The translations under genes and the position numbers were made by a program. This document shows positions 12,828 through 25,154 of a DNA stretch of 64,000 nt, piece after piece. Numbering within the stretch: the stretch's first letter is position 1; every line of letters starts with the position of its first letter. The notes below the pieces were generated by a model. The model ran no database searches and was not told where the DNA came from. It worked only from the letters and a program-made list of their open reading frames with translations. Where the stretch lies: assembly GCA_902729315.2 (NCBI GenBank), contig LR746280.1:282001-346000 (forward strand), given 5' to 3'. This DNA is from Spirodela intermedia (lineage: Eukaryota > Streptophyta > Magnoliopsida > Alismatales > Araceae).

Positions 12828-13060
12828 CACCGCCCCGCCCAATTTATCCGTGCGCGTATATCTGTGTACATACATACCCTTCATATCCATATGAATCTGA
12901 CCTGGGGTTCCTCTCCAGAAGGTGTTCAGACCCACATAGGGCGAACTCGAGGAAGACCTCCTCGTTGCGACACGTGTGGAGACGTCCGCTCCCCTCCTCG
13001 TTGACTTGTGACTCGCCGAATACCACCCGTTGTGGTTGTGGTCGAAGATTGTGTGAGGCC

Positions 13061-13107
13061 CTCTACTGGTGGGGTTTTCATGGCCTGAAATGAGCTGAAA
13101 TCCATTT

Positions 13108-13157
<50 letters not shown>

Positions 13158-13204
13158 GGTGGGGTTTTTATGGCCTGAAATGAGCTGAAAGCCATTTGCT
13201 CTCT
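13061..13204. repeat. Direct repeat pair separated by (CT)22
   Basis: A ~50-nt segment beginning CTCTACTGGTGGGGTTTT occurs at 13061-13110 and again at 13151-13200 with two mismatches visible by eye. A perfect (CT)n at 13111-13154 lies between them. It sits downstream of the NAA50 stop codon. Confidence 0.85.
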
Positions 13205-13343
13205 TTCTGTAAAGCTGGTAAAGTTAGGGTGGGGGCGTCGTATCTCCGTCAAATGGGGCAATAAAACTGTTAGAACATCTGAAAAATCCAAAACTTTGAC
13301 AAATATAGCCCACCAAAATCTACATCTTTTCCCCCAAGAAAGC

Positions 13344-15672
13344 TCATTTCTTGGGGGGAGCGGGAGAAATGGGCTTACTGAGCACGTAGCAATCAGGTGG
13401 GCTGATGTTCTTGGCGTAGTAGTTTGTGATGGTCTCCTTGATCTCGAACCCGAACTTCTTATAGAATGCGATTGCATCATCGTTGTTTGTCTGCACGTGC
13501 ATGTAGATCTCTGCAATTCCCTGCCTGGCAGAAAGAGCCAGGATGTGATTCAGCAGCTTCGTACCTGCCAGAACATCCCATCACTGATGTTTCCAAATAT
13601 TTAAAAATAAAGTCTAAAGTTCTTGATTTCTCCCAATGATGAGCCAGAAATACGTGATCTCAGATTAAACTCATATCATCTGCCCGGGCAGGTTCTCTTC
13701 TCAAGGTGTGTAGTGTTCAGAGCATACTTGCGAGAATTCCAGACCGAGATAGAAAAATCCATGAGGAAGGTAACTTGATCATCATATTCTCGAGGAAAAA
13801 TGTGCATAGCAACAGAGATAAGATCTTATTTAGGAACGTCAAATGCTCATGGGGTGGTGAAATTTTCCAAAGTCAACTTAACTTCAAGTATCGATTTCAT
13901 CAGCAGAAATGTTGGGGAAAATGACGAAGTGTGGCTGGTGGCTTCCATAATCAAGTGTCAAGAAACTAAAGGACTCAACACAGATGATAAGCACTGGTAT
14001 TCATCGAGATTAAGGTGAAGACGAATACAACAGAAAGAGAAGAGAAAGAAGACCTAAGAGCGCAACTGGTTGGAAATTAATCAACGAAAGCACGAACCCC
14101 GATGTTTATTCCACAATCGGCAGGCAAGTCATCTTCACATGCATGAGTGAGTACGGAGGGATTAGGACTTCATCCTCGACAAAATTATTGGAGGATGTAT
14201 GGTACTTTTCATGAAGAAATTCCTCCCAAACTCATGGATGAGCGTACAAATTACAGAGCATTGACGTGGAAGAGAAGACGAGCAAACATGTAGACAACAG
14301 AAGACCCAGTAAGAGGGGTCTGTTGCTTACCTATTCCAAGCCTGCGATATGGAGCCAAGACTCCCAATGTCATCACATAAACTCGAAGATCGCCTCCCTC
14401 TTTCCTCTCAATTCGGCATGCAACAGAACCGACGCAAATGTCATTGTAGTAGGCTGCAATGTGGTAGGAGGAAAGGGACTTTGAGATTCTACAGAAAAAT
14501 GATGCCATTACTGTGTATCAAACCACATAATCTCTATTGAGGATTTCATTTTGTGAGTGAGTTGTTTCAAAAGCCGCATGAAATCATCATGACATTAATC
14601 TACATAAAAAAAATTATCTCATCAGGCCCAAGGCGACATAGATCAGGTTCGCAAATTCACTTACTGAAGGAGAAAATGAAACTAGAATTTAGAAGGGGCG
14701 ATAATTAATACATCTCAAGTCTGAGATTAAGGGGTAGTTACAAATCCTTGCATGATATGTTAACTAGCTGGATCTGGGCCTTCTTAGTTTATAAGGATAA
14801 TCTTTAAATAATTCCCCATATTGACGTGTGAAAGACCAAGGAGCAGTCAGTTCATGAGCATACAACCCAAATCGAGCTTTATTTTTACATGGGACGATTA
14901 AAATGATATGAGACGATTAATTAAAAAGAAAATCTGAGACCAAACGATACATATGAGCAATTTAGGCATCTTTATGAGCTTCCTGAGATGTGGCAGCCGT
15001 TTTGATATGGAGGCATGGTGAAAAGCTTGTAATGCTCATCTATCCGACACGACAAATGAAACAACTCATATGGAATGTCAATTCAAATTACTAGGATCTC
15101 CTAGCAAATATGCTAAGACTCCAAGGACCTCCCCTGAATTTGATGCACACACGAATATGCACTCTCCACAATGTGAGTTGACGAACGAGGAGAGTAGGGA
15201 AATTAGGTTCCCAGGAAACTATCATTTTAAAATCAAATAGGAATCGTTCACACCAGAAGATCGCAGCGATAAGAAACCAGCTGAAACGAGAGCACGACAA
15301 ACTTGTCGACGAAGGTGTCATATTCCGTCATGTAACCGATTTCCGGATAATCAGGCCGATGATAACACGACAGGAAACCAAGGCGTCGGCACACTCGACA
15401 ATGCGCAATCCTTAAAAAGCAATTTCAAAAAGCTGACTCGACGAATACGATCACGGACGCGGTCTCCTCCCCAATCAGGAAAGAAACAAGGGCGAGGAAG
15501 GGAGGAACCTACCCAGGCGGGTGAACTCGCCAGAGGAGAGGGCGTCCGCGTAGTACTTGTCGTTGTAGCGCACGGGGAACAACACCGTGTTGAGCTTCTT
15601 CAGCTGCATCACGTTCTTGTCCCGCACCCCGTCCAGCGAAATCGTCATCTCCCTCGCGCCCCCGGCCCCCAT
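13344..15672 (-). CDS. NAA50: N-alpha-acetyltransferase 50 (NatE catalytic subunit)
   Basis: GNAT-fold acetyltransferase that acetylates nascent or internal protein N-termini, normally associated with the NatA complex in the cytosol or on the ribosome. Three exons on the minus strand, 15672-15513, 14453-14331 and 13564-13344, join in phase to 167 aa, the usual plant length. The N-terminus (SLDGVRDKNVMQLKKLNT..FPVRYNDKYYADAL) carries the FPVxY substrate-binding segment. Exon 2 holds YYNDICVGSVACRIE, the core strand VMTLGVLAPYRRLGIG, and the acetyl-CoA loop RxxGxG. Exon 3 holds IYMHVQTNNDDAIAFYKKFGF and the C-terminal NYYAKNISPPDCYVL. All expected motifs are intact. It is divergent from the NRL gene across ~1.5 kb. 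Confidence 0.95.
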
Positions 15673-16141
15673 CCTTCCCTCCCCCAGCCCCCCCCCTGCT
15701 GGGATTTGAGATGAATCCCCGAGATTTTGAGGCGCCGGAGGGGAGAGGAAGGGGTCTCCCTCGTTCTCTCTCTCTCTCTTCCTCTCTCCCTGTCTCCTGT
15801 GGGGGAGTGTGGGAAGGTGGCAACTGCCGCGCTCGAAGCCTCGAATCGACCTCTTTTTACTGGAAATCGCAGAACTGCCACCGCCCGATTAGGGTTTCGC
15901 GCCATGGGCACTTCGGGGTGTTCATTTTAATAAAATATTATACTCCCAGAAGCACTGATTTTCGGCGGGCCATGGCAGGCCGTAGGCTTTCCGAGCTCGG
16001 CCCGAAACGGAACCCGTCACTAGTCCCAGATGCTGGACGCAACTGACCAGCGTGCGCCATCCCTTCGTCAAAGCCCATTGGGCCCAGCCCATTGGGCCCA
16101 GCGGTCAGCCGACATGCTTAATTTCTTTTGTAGCCAGGTTG

Positions 16142-16152
16142 GAGAGAGAGAG

Positions 16153-16231
<79 letters not shown>
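16142..16231. repeat. (GA)n microsatellite, ~90 nt
   Basis: Almost pure alternating GA with one GC interruption near its left end. It lies ~470 nt upstream of the NAA50 start and reads CT on the NAA50 sense strand. Confidence 0.95.
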
Positions 16232-16810
16232 CCCTTACTTCTTCTCGTCGCCGTAGATTCCTCTACTGGGGGGGTCGACCAGCTTCGAGGCAAAGAGGGA
16301 GGTCACATGCTCAAGTTTCCGTATGGTCCCGTCGCTCTCCTTCTTTTTGTTCCATTCCTTCCTGGAAGCAGAGCCTTCGGCTGGGCGTGGTCCTCTCCTT
16401 CCCTCCAGCTGTCCCCCCACCCGCCTCTCTCTCTCTCTCTCGCTGACGGTGATTTTGGCCGGCCAAAATCAATGGGCCGGGCCCGACTCGGTCTACAAAA
16501 AGCCCGCAAAACGCCCCCCCGGACTAGGCCGCTTCCCGCCCCCCCTCGCCCGTTTAGGTGTCATATAATACGAGCGTCATTATAGTCGAGGATGCTACGT
16601 GTCCTGGAGAACATGTTCCGCCTAACTCAGAACGGACTGACGTGGGCGGGCCCGGATTTTGGGGTGAACTGGCCCATTGTTGAAGTGATGTATATATATA
16701 TATATATGATTATGAATATGACTATTATTATTATTGTTATCATGACGGGCGTGCGGCGGGCCAGCGAGAGTAGGTGTGGGTGGAGCTTAGCTGTGCTCGC
16801 ACGTGCTGTC

Positions 16811-16816
16811 CACGTG
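16811..16816. promoter_or_regulatory. G-box (CACGTG) upstream of the NRL gene
   Basis: CACGTG followed by TC, about 330 nt before the proposed NRL start. It is a typical bZIP/bHLH (light- or ABA-linked) site; activity is inferred from motif and position only. Confidence 0.35.
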
Positions 16817-17147
16817 TCCTCGCGGCCCTTTCCGTCCTTTTCTGTTGCCTCCAAACAAGCCTGCGAGCGTCCTCTGTCGCCATTCCCTCCGTCACAGTTC
16901 TCCTCGGCAGCCCTCCGCTGCAACCGTAGAAAATTGCGGCCCAGAAAGCCCCCATCTTTCCCTCCCTCGTGGGCACTCGCATCCTCCTCCAATGGCTAGA
17001 ATTAGACTGTTATCAAACGAGGCCACACTTACCGAGCAACGGGCTCCACCGCCGGCCCGCCCAGAGCTCAGCTCCTCTCTCTCTATCTCTCTTGAGTAGC
17101 GCTGTATCTCTTCCCCCGTTCTCTTATCTCGCAGAAGCTAGTCAGGG

Positions 17148-18510
17148 ATGAGGTCACCTGGCACCAACTTATCTCAGCGCAGAGGGGAATCCGCGGAGAG
17201 AACTGCTCTCCGCCGCCCGGCCGAGCCGGGGACAGAGCCATGGCTTGACGAGAAGCGTCTCCTCGACATGGACAACTTCGTGAAGACGCTCGCGGAGGCC
17301 AAGTCCAAGGGCATCCACCCCGAGCTCGCCGGCTCCGTCATCCCCCAGTTTGCCGCCAATTGGCTCTCCGAACTTTCCGGTGGTGGCGGTGGCGGTGGTC
17401 GCCGTTCTGATGAAACCCCGTCGGAGGGCTCGATAGCCGCCTGGATGAAGAAGAGGTTCCTGGTAGAGACGCTGGTGGGCCTGCTCCCTCCGGAGAAGGA
17501 CTCCCTTCCCTGCAGCTTCCTCCTGCGGCTCCTCAGGACGGCCAACATGGTCGGTGCCGAGCCCACCTGCCTGGCGGATCTGGAGGCCCGTGTGGCGAGG
17601 CAGCTGGACCAGGCAACCCTCAGGGAACTGATGATACCCGCCTTTAGCCACACTTGCGGGACCCTCCTCGACGTGCAGCTGGTGCTCCGCCTGGTCAGGG
17701 GCTTCGTCTCCTTGGACGAGGCCGTTAAGAGCGGGGCCGCCATCGCCAAGGTCTCCAAGCTCCTAGACGCTTACCTCGCCGAAGCCGCCATCGACACTAA
17801 CCTATCCCTTCCGGACTTCCAGTCCCTTGCCGCCTCTCTCCCCGCCCACTCCCGCGCCTCCGACGACGGTCTCTACCGCGCCATTGACACCTATCTCAAA
17901 GTATCCCACCCCGCTTCTCCCTCTATCTTTCTTTCTACCTATCTTTCTTTGTTTGTTCATTCTCTGAGGCGTTCGTATGATACAGGCGCATGCGGGGACG
18001 GGGAAGGAGGAGAGGAGGGAGCTGTGGAAGCTGATAGACACGCGGAAGCTCTCTTCAGAGGCTGCCCTCCACGCGACCCAGAACCAGAGGCTCCCTGTGC
18101 GGGCGGTCATGGAAGTGCTCTTCTCCGAGTACGGGAAGCTGAGCCGACCCGCGGACTGGAGCGGGTCCCTCAGCGGTCCCCGCAGCCCCAGCGGCGCCAC
18201 CGTCGAGCTCCCGGCGCGGTGCCCCTCCAAGCGAGAGGTCATCGCCCAGCAGCAGGAGATTCGCCGTCTGCGGGACGACGTGGGGAGGCTCCAGCTGCAA
18301 TGCCACGCCCTGCAGGTGCAGATGGACAGGCTGGTCGATAGGAAGAAGAGAGGGGGGGGAATCTTCAAGTGGCGGTCGCTGCTGTTCAAGCAGATCGACA
18401 TGACGGAGGAGCAGGACGTGGTGAGTAGCCATACGCCGTTGGTCTGGAGGAAGGGGAGGCCGTTGCCGGCGAGGACTCCCACCCCGAGGTGGAGGAACTC
18501 TCTGTCTTGA
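17148..18510 (+). CDS. NPH3/RPT2-like (NRL) family protein lacking a BTB domain
   Basis: Plant-specific NRL protein, related to phototropism and auxin-transport signalling adaptors that normally link CUL3 ligase (via BTB) to targets. Two exons, 17148-17900 and 17986-18510, give 425 aa; a later ATG at 17268 is possible. The NPH3 domain begins at LDMDNFVKTLAEAKSKGIHP and holds KKRFLVETLVGLLPPEKD, LLRLLRTANMVGAEP, ELMIPAFSHTCGTLLDV and DDGLYRAIDTYLK, then SEAALHATQNQRLPVRAV. Next come the DWSGS motif and a coiled coil at REVIAQQQEIRRLRDDVGRL, ending in a short basic tail. NRL proteins with a BTB domain are ~550-650 aa; no BTB exon is found between this gene and NAA50. I recall a small BTB-less NRL subclade of ~450 aa in other plants, which this may represent. 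Otherwise the gene is 5'-truncated. Confidence 0.85.
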
Positions 18511-18726
18511 CGAACCCCCGCAACCAAGAACCCCACCGCGTCACCTAACCGCCCGGTCTCGTTTTTTCTTTTCATCTTCTCTTCTTCTGCTTCTTCTTCT
18601 TTCACGCTCTATATTGTAATTACTAGGTCAATCTTTTCTCCCATTACCTGGGAAATAACAGTGGAACACCATCCACTCTGTAGTAACGAGCAACAGTCCC
18701 TTCCACTGGAGAACAGTCAGTAGATT

Positions 18727-18780
<54 letters not shown>

Positions 18781-20175
18781 CCCGGTATCAATGGCAGCTG
18801 CGCAGAGAGCAGGAGGAATAACGGCGTATTCAGAGAGAGGGAAAACGTGACCACCATTAGCGTCTGTAGAAGCTTCTGCCATCGGAGGAATGGAGAACCG
18901 TAGAAGGAGTCTGGTTTTATTTTCTCGTCTTTTCCGGTTTCAGGTCGTCAGCCAGAGACTAGCACCGATTCAGTATTTTGCCATGGTTTTCCGCCACCGT
19001 CTTCTTCTGGTTCGGCTCAGTCTTTCTCTCCCCTCCCGCCCTCTCAATTGGGCCTTTGCTTTGACGCTAAAGTGCTAAAAATTAATTAAAAATAAAAATA
19101 TGACAACACGAATAATGCATACTACCCATAAAATCTCAGGCAATTCCATTTTCTAGTTTCACTAAATGATTATTACACTCAAAGAAAAATCAATAGTGAA
19201 CCACTCGAAATTAATTCCCATAATATATATTAAAATATTCTATTAATTATATAAAATGTTAAACTTCTTAACGTTTAGCTTGGAATGTAATACGGCTCAT
19301 TGTAATAAATAATTATTGTAAGAAATATCTCATATCATTTAAATTCTCGTTACGAGTAGAAATGTTAAATGTTTAGGTATAAATGTAATAAGAAGTCTAT
19401 GTGAAGTAAATATATCGTCATCTTATGTGCAAGTTTTAATGTTTTGATTTTCTATATCAAATGACTAAAATAATATAAGCATGGTACTGATAGTCTAACT
19501 TCACATATTTTAACTTCACTAAGCCTAATAACATTAACGGCAGCTTTCTCTCTATGACATCTTTCTATCTTCCCACTCTCGTCATGTTTTGGGTGGCAAC
19601 TCCTCTTTATGTGTTTATTTCTCTCTATCGCATGCTATTATTTGAGCCTCTTCTTATTCCTAAGAAACTCTTCCTCTTCCTTCTCTTGATCTTCTATAAT
19701 AGAGGAATACGATAGGGGAGGAGGAGACACATAGGACTAAGCTTGTAGGAAGGAACAAGCAGTAGGACGAGGATTTAAAGGACCCTTGAGTAGTGCTACG
19801 AATGGTGGAAGATGAGCAGCTCGATAATCTTTATAAAGATCCCTTGATAAGGATTCGAATGCAAAAAACTTTGGTGAAAATTATTAATGCCATTTTTTTT
19901 ATTAGTTTAATTTTTTTTACTGAATTAATATCTTCTACCCAATGACAAAATAGTTCAGAAGTTTAACCTATCTAACTAGAATGATTTTTACTTGAGAAAG
20001 TATGTCACATATACATGCGTGCAATTAATCAATAGAAATCTGAGCCAAAGAGGAATCCTAAAAAAAAAATCCTACATCAAAATCAACAGTATTAGAAAAA
20101 TCTATGAGTTTCATGACCATTATTGTTATTTTTTCTATATTCTTTAAGACCTATGTACAGTCCACTAGGGCTCAA
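18511..20175. other. AT-rich intergenic stretch after the NRL gene
   Basis: A CT-rich 3' flank of the NRL gene is followed by (AG)n at 18731-18778, a moderately GC-rich piece to ~19,080, and then strongly AT-rich sequence. No exon, RNA gene or recognisable element was found. Confidence 0.5.
18731..18778. repeat. (AG)24 microsatellite
   Basis: Perfect alternating AG downstream of the NRL stop codon. Confidence 0.95.
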
Positions 20176-20670
20176 ATAAGCCCAACCATTGGACCCAATA
20201 AAGACCAAAAAGGGGCGGTCTAGCCTAATGATAAAATGGGGCATTTCACACAAATCATGGCAACAAGAAATAAAAAAATATATAAATGATGGTAGCTGCT
20301 TCAAAAGGTATTATTGTCAATTAAAAGACGTAAATGTATTCACCTTGTCTCAAATTTTGGAGACGGAAAGACAAGATCAAAATGATTCAAAGGATTTTTC
20401 CAATGTTAATTAGACTCTCAAGCAATTTTTCTATCAGCCCAACTCCTAAAAAAATGTTTAATAAACTCATGGTACATCAAGACAACAACTTGAAAGTGAT
20501 GAAAATCATTTGGATTTGATTACATATTTTTATATTTATTATATATGTAGATTGATTGAGACATGTGGTATGTCAGCAACGTAGTCACATAAATCATTTG
20601 AAGCATTTTCGGTGTGCATCTAATGAAAATATCTAGGATTTTTAGAATTAGAGTTCTAGGTGGAGTGATC
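20176..20670 (+). repeat. Dispersed repeat block A, copy 1
   Basis: This block matches the reverse complement of about 31940-32415. Shared landmarks in order are GGTCTAGCCTAA-like, GGGCATTTC, ATAAATG, TGCTTCAAAAGGT, GACAAGATCA, ATCAGCC, AAACTCAT..TACATCAA, TTGATT, TTATATATG, ATTGA.ACA, TGGTATGTCA and TCACATA. It has no convincing protein product. It is probably part of a non-autonomous or decayed mobile element, or of a duplicated flank of the PLC relic. Confidence 0.65.
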
Positions 20671-20785
20671 ACAAGCTTGTGAAGCCTATTGATGTTAATT
20701 GTTTTTTATCCCAGAAAAATAAAGTGTTCTGATTATGAAATAGTTGAATTGAGATGAATTGTTTGGAACTGGATGTAGACCCATG

Positions 20786-21235
20786 TTAGTTTCTTCCCCT
20801 TTGACTTTTCTTCTTTTCTGGGAAGTCTAAGCAATGTGAATGTGACTTTCTATAGTGACTGGACATCGATTGTGTATGAAATTAATATCATATCGGTAAT
20901 GAAAAACTTTAGAAATCAATGTATTTTTCTTGTTCAGTGTAACAGAAGAAAAAGGCACCTTTTGTATGGATTATAAGGATTTGACATGTTAGGAGCAGAG
21001 ATAAGTTGGAGATTATACCAGCTTTGTTCCTCCAGGGGCATCGCTATTCTTGAGTCTTTGATTTCTTCATAGATAGTTGACTGAACTTTGACTTCTCATT
21101 GAATATGTAAGGGGTCAGCAATCAACACATTGAAGGAAGTGGAGGCGTTCTTGAGTGCTAATCCATCAGAAATTGTGACAATTATTATTGAAGATTATGT
21201 CCACGCAGTAAAGGGTCTAACGAAGCTGTTCACTG
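20786..21235 (+). repeat. Segmental duplication block B, copy 1 (flank plus PLC exon)
   Basis: Collinear with 31451-31900 in the same orientation, roughly 80-85% identical by eye. It begins TTAGTTTCTTCCCCTTTGA and runs through the intronic flank into the PLC-X exon. Since the flank is conserved as well as the exon, this is a DNA-level duplication. Confidence 0.85.
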
Positions 21236-21419
21236 ATGCTGGCCTCCTCAAGTTCTGGTATCTAGTTTCAGAAACGCCAACAAATGGGAGAGATTGGCCG
21301 TCTGTCACGGAAATGGTTGCTAAAAATCACTGGTTTTTAGTGTTTACCTCTGACGCATCAAATTCTGCTGAGGAAGGTATTGATTGCCTTACAGTGGAGA
21401 TATTTGCTGGAAAATGAAC
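21112..21419 (+). pseudogene. PI-PLC X domain-containing protein fragment (At5g67130-type)
   Basis: The exon reads INTLKEVEAFLSANPSEIVT, IIIEDYVHAVKGLTKLFTDA, FWYLVSETPTNGRDWPSVTE and FLVFTSDASNSAEEG. This is the middle of a secreted or GPI-anchored PLC-like phosphodiesterase of the type 'PI-PLC X domain-containing protein At5g67130'. The family continues with GIAYQWRYLLENE. Here the bases after GAGGAAGG carry a ~4-nt insertion, so WRYLLENE (21394-21418) is in another frame before a GTAAGT donor. No upstream signal-peptide, Cys-rich or catalytic His exon is present nearby, and no C-terminal exons are recognisable downstream. I call it a broken fragment. An unusual splice skipping the insertion cannot be excluded. 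Confidence 0.8.
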
Positions 21420-22235
21420 GTAAGTGCTTAAGTAACCTGATGAATATTTGGCCTCCATCAGATCTGTTCCCATGGGGTGGATCTTCACCATAATATTTCC
21501 GGTGTTTTCCATCTTGTACGCAATGAAATACCCTTTTACAAGTCGATTGCATGCTATATATTTCAATACGAGACATAAATATGATTAGCTCGTTTGTGAA
21601 TTTTTTTTTGAGAAAAATTGTGTGATTAAGTTCTTGGTGATGTGTGCATGTTAGTCGGCAGCCTCTAAATTTGTCAGACATTTCCATGCTTAGAAAGTCT
21701 CATCCAAGATCCTTACTCCAATTTGGCCAGATTGTTACAAATCCTGACCACTATTCCAATCTTCCCTGGGCGCTTTTGTGCTTGAATGGCAAGAGACTCG
21801 TTGGTTTCTACTGGGTTTCAATTAGAATTATAAAAGCTTAGTGGAAAACCTCAAGAGGAAGATTTATGAGACTCGTTGGTTTCTTATAATCTGACTTGAA
21901 GTAATGAAGATGTCTGATTATTATTTTTTTGCATTTACCATCATCTCTAGTATTGTAGTAGTTTACGATGCATTGTATTTCTAAGAGGGGTACTCTTTAG
22001 AATCATAAAAAATGTCATGCTACTTGGTTGCTGACGTGTATTATTTGACTCATAAACTTGTTAAAGGATGTGGACATCTATTTTATGAATTTTTGATGTT
22101 TTATCGAACACCTAATTTTTCAGATTTTAGGTTTATAAATAAGCTATTGATTTACCTGCTTAGATTTTCTTTAGTGAATCTAAATATGACGTTGACACAT
22201 GTTTTCCAAAATTTAGAAAAAAAATTGAGCTGATT
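21420..22235. other. Unrecognised sequence after the PLC fragment
   Basis: Mixed composition. An open frame at 21644-21841 (SRQPLNLSDISMLRKSHP..) follows a possible AG acceptor but does not match the expected PLC C-terminal domain well. No confident feature is called. Confidence 0.35.
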
Positions 22236-23300
22236 TCCTAGCTACAACAAGCTCTAGGACTACTTTCAGAAATTACTACTAGTTGGGAACTCCATATGCC
22301 TTGAAATATGATACCATACTTTTCCAAATACTGATGTGTAAATTTGATGAAGTCAACGGGCCAATCAATGCCCCATCCATCCAGGTCAATGAGAGTCAAC
22401 CCCAAGCCAATCAAATGTGTCAACAACGATCACCTCCACCTCCTTCACGGTGAACTCTTCCAAGGAGGACTACAAGAATTAGAGTCCACCTTCATCAAAA
22501 GATCAACTTTACTCAAGTCAACCAACGACTTCCACCTCTAATGGATCCCACATGGAAGATTGGATTCATATCCAATAGGCCCATTCAAGTCAACAAGAAG
22601 ATTCATCCCCATAGGTGGGTCCACGAGGAGGAAGAGGAAGGTAGAGAAGAAGCCATGTCACTCACGCACCCCTTCTTCCCTAAGGGAGGTGCCTCTCCTT
22701 CTAAGAGATGCCACATGGCATCCTTTGGAAGGGGGTGCCTCTGACTACCTTTTCCTTATCCTTCTCTCTCTCTCTCTCGTTTGTAACTAACTTTTCTTCA
22801 ATTCTCGTCACTCCTATTTCCTATAAAAACTCAAACTTAAGAAGACTTGTAGGGGGATTAGATTTTAGAATAAAAAAATTTATTGTTCTCTCTCTCACCT
22901 CTTGGACTAGGGGTCCCTCTTTTCTCTCACTCACCAATTAGATTAAGGGTTTATCTTCTTGTTCTTGCCCTCTTGGATTAACAGGACCTTTCTCTTTCTT
23001 TCCTTTCTCTTTGGAATAGAAGAATTTTGTTTCTCCTCCCCCATTCTCTTCCTCCTCCTCGTCGTTGACTTTCTTCCCCTCTTTTCTTCAAGTTGAAAAT
23101 TTTCTAACAAGGCTTATTGAATCCTAGCAATCAAGAATCTTCATTTCAAAGGTGTGTTGATTTTTCAATTTCTTCTGGATTTGATTATTAATTTCAAATC
23201 CTTGATCGTAGAACTTGTGAAGATCATAGGATAGCCACCTTCGTATGAGAAATTGGTGATCTAAATCATGGTTGAGAAGCCTCATCTGATTCTTTGAATT
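22236..23300 (+). repeat. Possible LTR-like or transposon-derived segment
   Basis: The composition differs from its flanks. Pyrimidine- and ATC-rich text around 22,340-22,620 is followed by CT-rich sequence, a TATA-like CCTATAAAAACTC at about 22,821 and a transcribed-leader-like region. This organisation resembles an LTR (U3-TATA-R-U5), but I see no primer-binding site, no terminal TG..CA pair and no second copy. Weak call. Confidence 0.25.
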
Positions 23301-25080
23301 AGATATCCTAAATAAATAAATAATGATCCTAATTCTCCTCTAAATTACGGGATCTTCTTAGATATTAAGCCCCTTGTATTTCCTACCAAAGTCGATCTTA
23401 AAAGCCCAATGTGAATTCTTTTTTAAAGGGGTCTCTTCTTACCTCCTTGTCCCACATCAAAATTCCTAAACGTAGTATGCTCCTACTCTACTGTATGGAA
23501 GTGTTAGATCTGCTTGTTTAAGCCCCCTGTTGCTGCAAAGGATAGCTCACAGGGAAAATGGGCCACTGCAAGAGACACTGAATTAATATGCTTTTATTCA
23601 CAAAATTGTCATATCCGTCAGGAAGAATTTGATCGTACTCTAAGGATTTCTAACTATCATGAGATGAAATGAGAAAAAAAAAAAGAGCTATTAGTGGGCG
23701 ATAAAGCTTGAGATATGACCGGCTGCCAATAAATTAAATTAGGTTATACAAATCGCCCACTTGAAGATGATGTGGGATGCAAGAAGGACTGCTCACAGAA
23801 CTACTCTAGATGGGTACAAATCGTCCCACTGCTACTCCGTTTGGAAGATCTGGGATGCAAACGTGCCTTCTCCAAGGAGGATCCATTTCCATTTCTTGGA
23901 AAATATGAAAGCTTACTAGAACATATGATATTGAATGTCATTCTACGTGATCGTAAGTTGTGGCTCTCACGAGGAAAAAACTTTCAGGGTATTCGATTTA
24001 TCTCAATGTTTTACGAAGCTATACACATTGTTTAACTAATATTTAATGTCATCCGCACTACATCACGGTCTCTGATAGTCCACACTGCATTCTACTTTGT
24101 TTATCATGAAATGGATAGCTTGAACAGCTCTCGCTAGTGGGGAGGCAAAGGCATCCATTGACTTGCTGTAGGATTGGGGGATGCGGTGGAGTGTCGGTTG
24201 TGCCTCGTGAGGAGTGCCCATTGATGGGTATTAGTCGATGTTGAGAATTTAATATTCCTGAAACACAGCTGCGTTGACAAAACTCCACAGAGCTGCCAAA
24301 TTTGACCTTGAACATTCAAACGAGTTGAGCACAACTTTCTTGGGTTGCGAAGTTCTTTGCGTTGTATGACATGCGTCTACTTGGTAACCTAACCACACTA
24401 CTCATTGCCAGCGAATTGCGCGAATAATTTCAGTTAAGTTGAAAGTTTTTCAAGGCACTAGCACTAGAAAAACCAATACTGCATGGAGAAGAAAATATTT
24501 ATCAAGATGGCAAAGTAATTTTACGTAAATAACTCCTTTTTGTGCGATATTTAGCTCAGAATATTCAAATATGATCCTGAATGCCAGCGTTTGTGCCGTT
24601 CATGAATTAACTGATATGGAAAAAAGGAAGTATCTACTATTAGCAAGTGATATCGAATTTTTGTTTCAAACGAAAGGATAATCATTTTAAGAAAAACTGA
24701 GGTGGAAGTGAGACCCGAAAATGAATAATTTATTAAATTTAGTAAATTTACGAAATGAATGAAGAAAAATCGATATGACATGAATTTAATCACGTATCTC
24801 TTTCGAAGTCCATTATCCGTCTCTCTTTATATCTTCTGCTGATATCTTTGATTATGAAATATTTTCGTTCAAACATCTCTAACTCAGTCTTTCAGACAAT
24901 TTCGCTGATTACTAAATTCGATCACGCGTTATAAACCTGAAATGGTCAAACTGAACCAGTGAAAAGTCGGAATAAACGAATTAAGAAGCTAAACATTAAG
25001 AATTTTCCGAAAGGGGTTTGGAAAATACCGTCGACACTGGGTCTTATCTGGCTGCGTCCTTCTTAAGCCAACTTCTCTCT
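23301..25080. other. AT-rich gene-free stretch before the BAHD pseudogene
   Basis: Nothing recognised. Open frames on both strands are short, AT-driven and without family resemblance. Confidence 0.5.
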
Positions 25081-25154
25081 ATGTGGCATCCATCGGCCTC
25101 CCACAGTTCCTCTGTCTCTGTTACTGCAGATTGTGGGCGGAGAGAAGGTTCATC

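Larger units (their letters stand above)
15673..17147. other. Divergent intergenic region of NAA50 and the NRL gene
   Basis: It carries CT-rich tracts at about 15763-15795 and 16426-16441, the window's longest GA repeat (16142-16231), TA- and ATT-rich words near 16690-16735, and a G-box near 16811. No BTB-domain exon or other coding sequence is recognisable. Open frames through the GA tract only encode Glu/Arg or Leu/Ser runs. Confidence 0.6.

Noticed and set aside
14266-14540. Plus-strand open frames at 14.3-14.5 kb
   Set aside because: They are antisense to NAA50 exon 2, which carries clear acetyltransferase motifs.
16030-16585. Long open frames through the GA repeat on both strands
   Set aside because: They encode only Glu/Arg or Leu/Ser runs created by the dinucleotide repeat, with no conserved sequence on either side.
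19840-19870. GGATTCGAATGC as a tRNA T-loop
   Set aside because: No matching A-box or cloverleaf upstream; no tRNA gene was found anywhere in the window by eye.
21644-21841. Open frame after the first PLC fragment as its C-terminal exon
   Set aside because: Beyond a short QPLN match, it lacks the expected MNYFP and NFYMRSDGGG-type segments of the family.
22344-22941. Short plus-strand frames around 22.3-22.9 kb as possible genes
   Set aside because: Low-complexity, non-homologous products in a possible LTR-like segment; they do not form an exon series.
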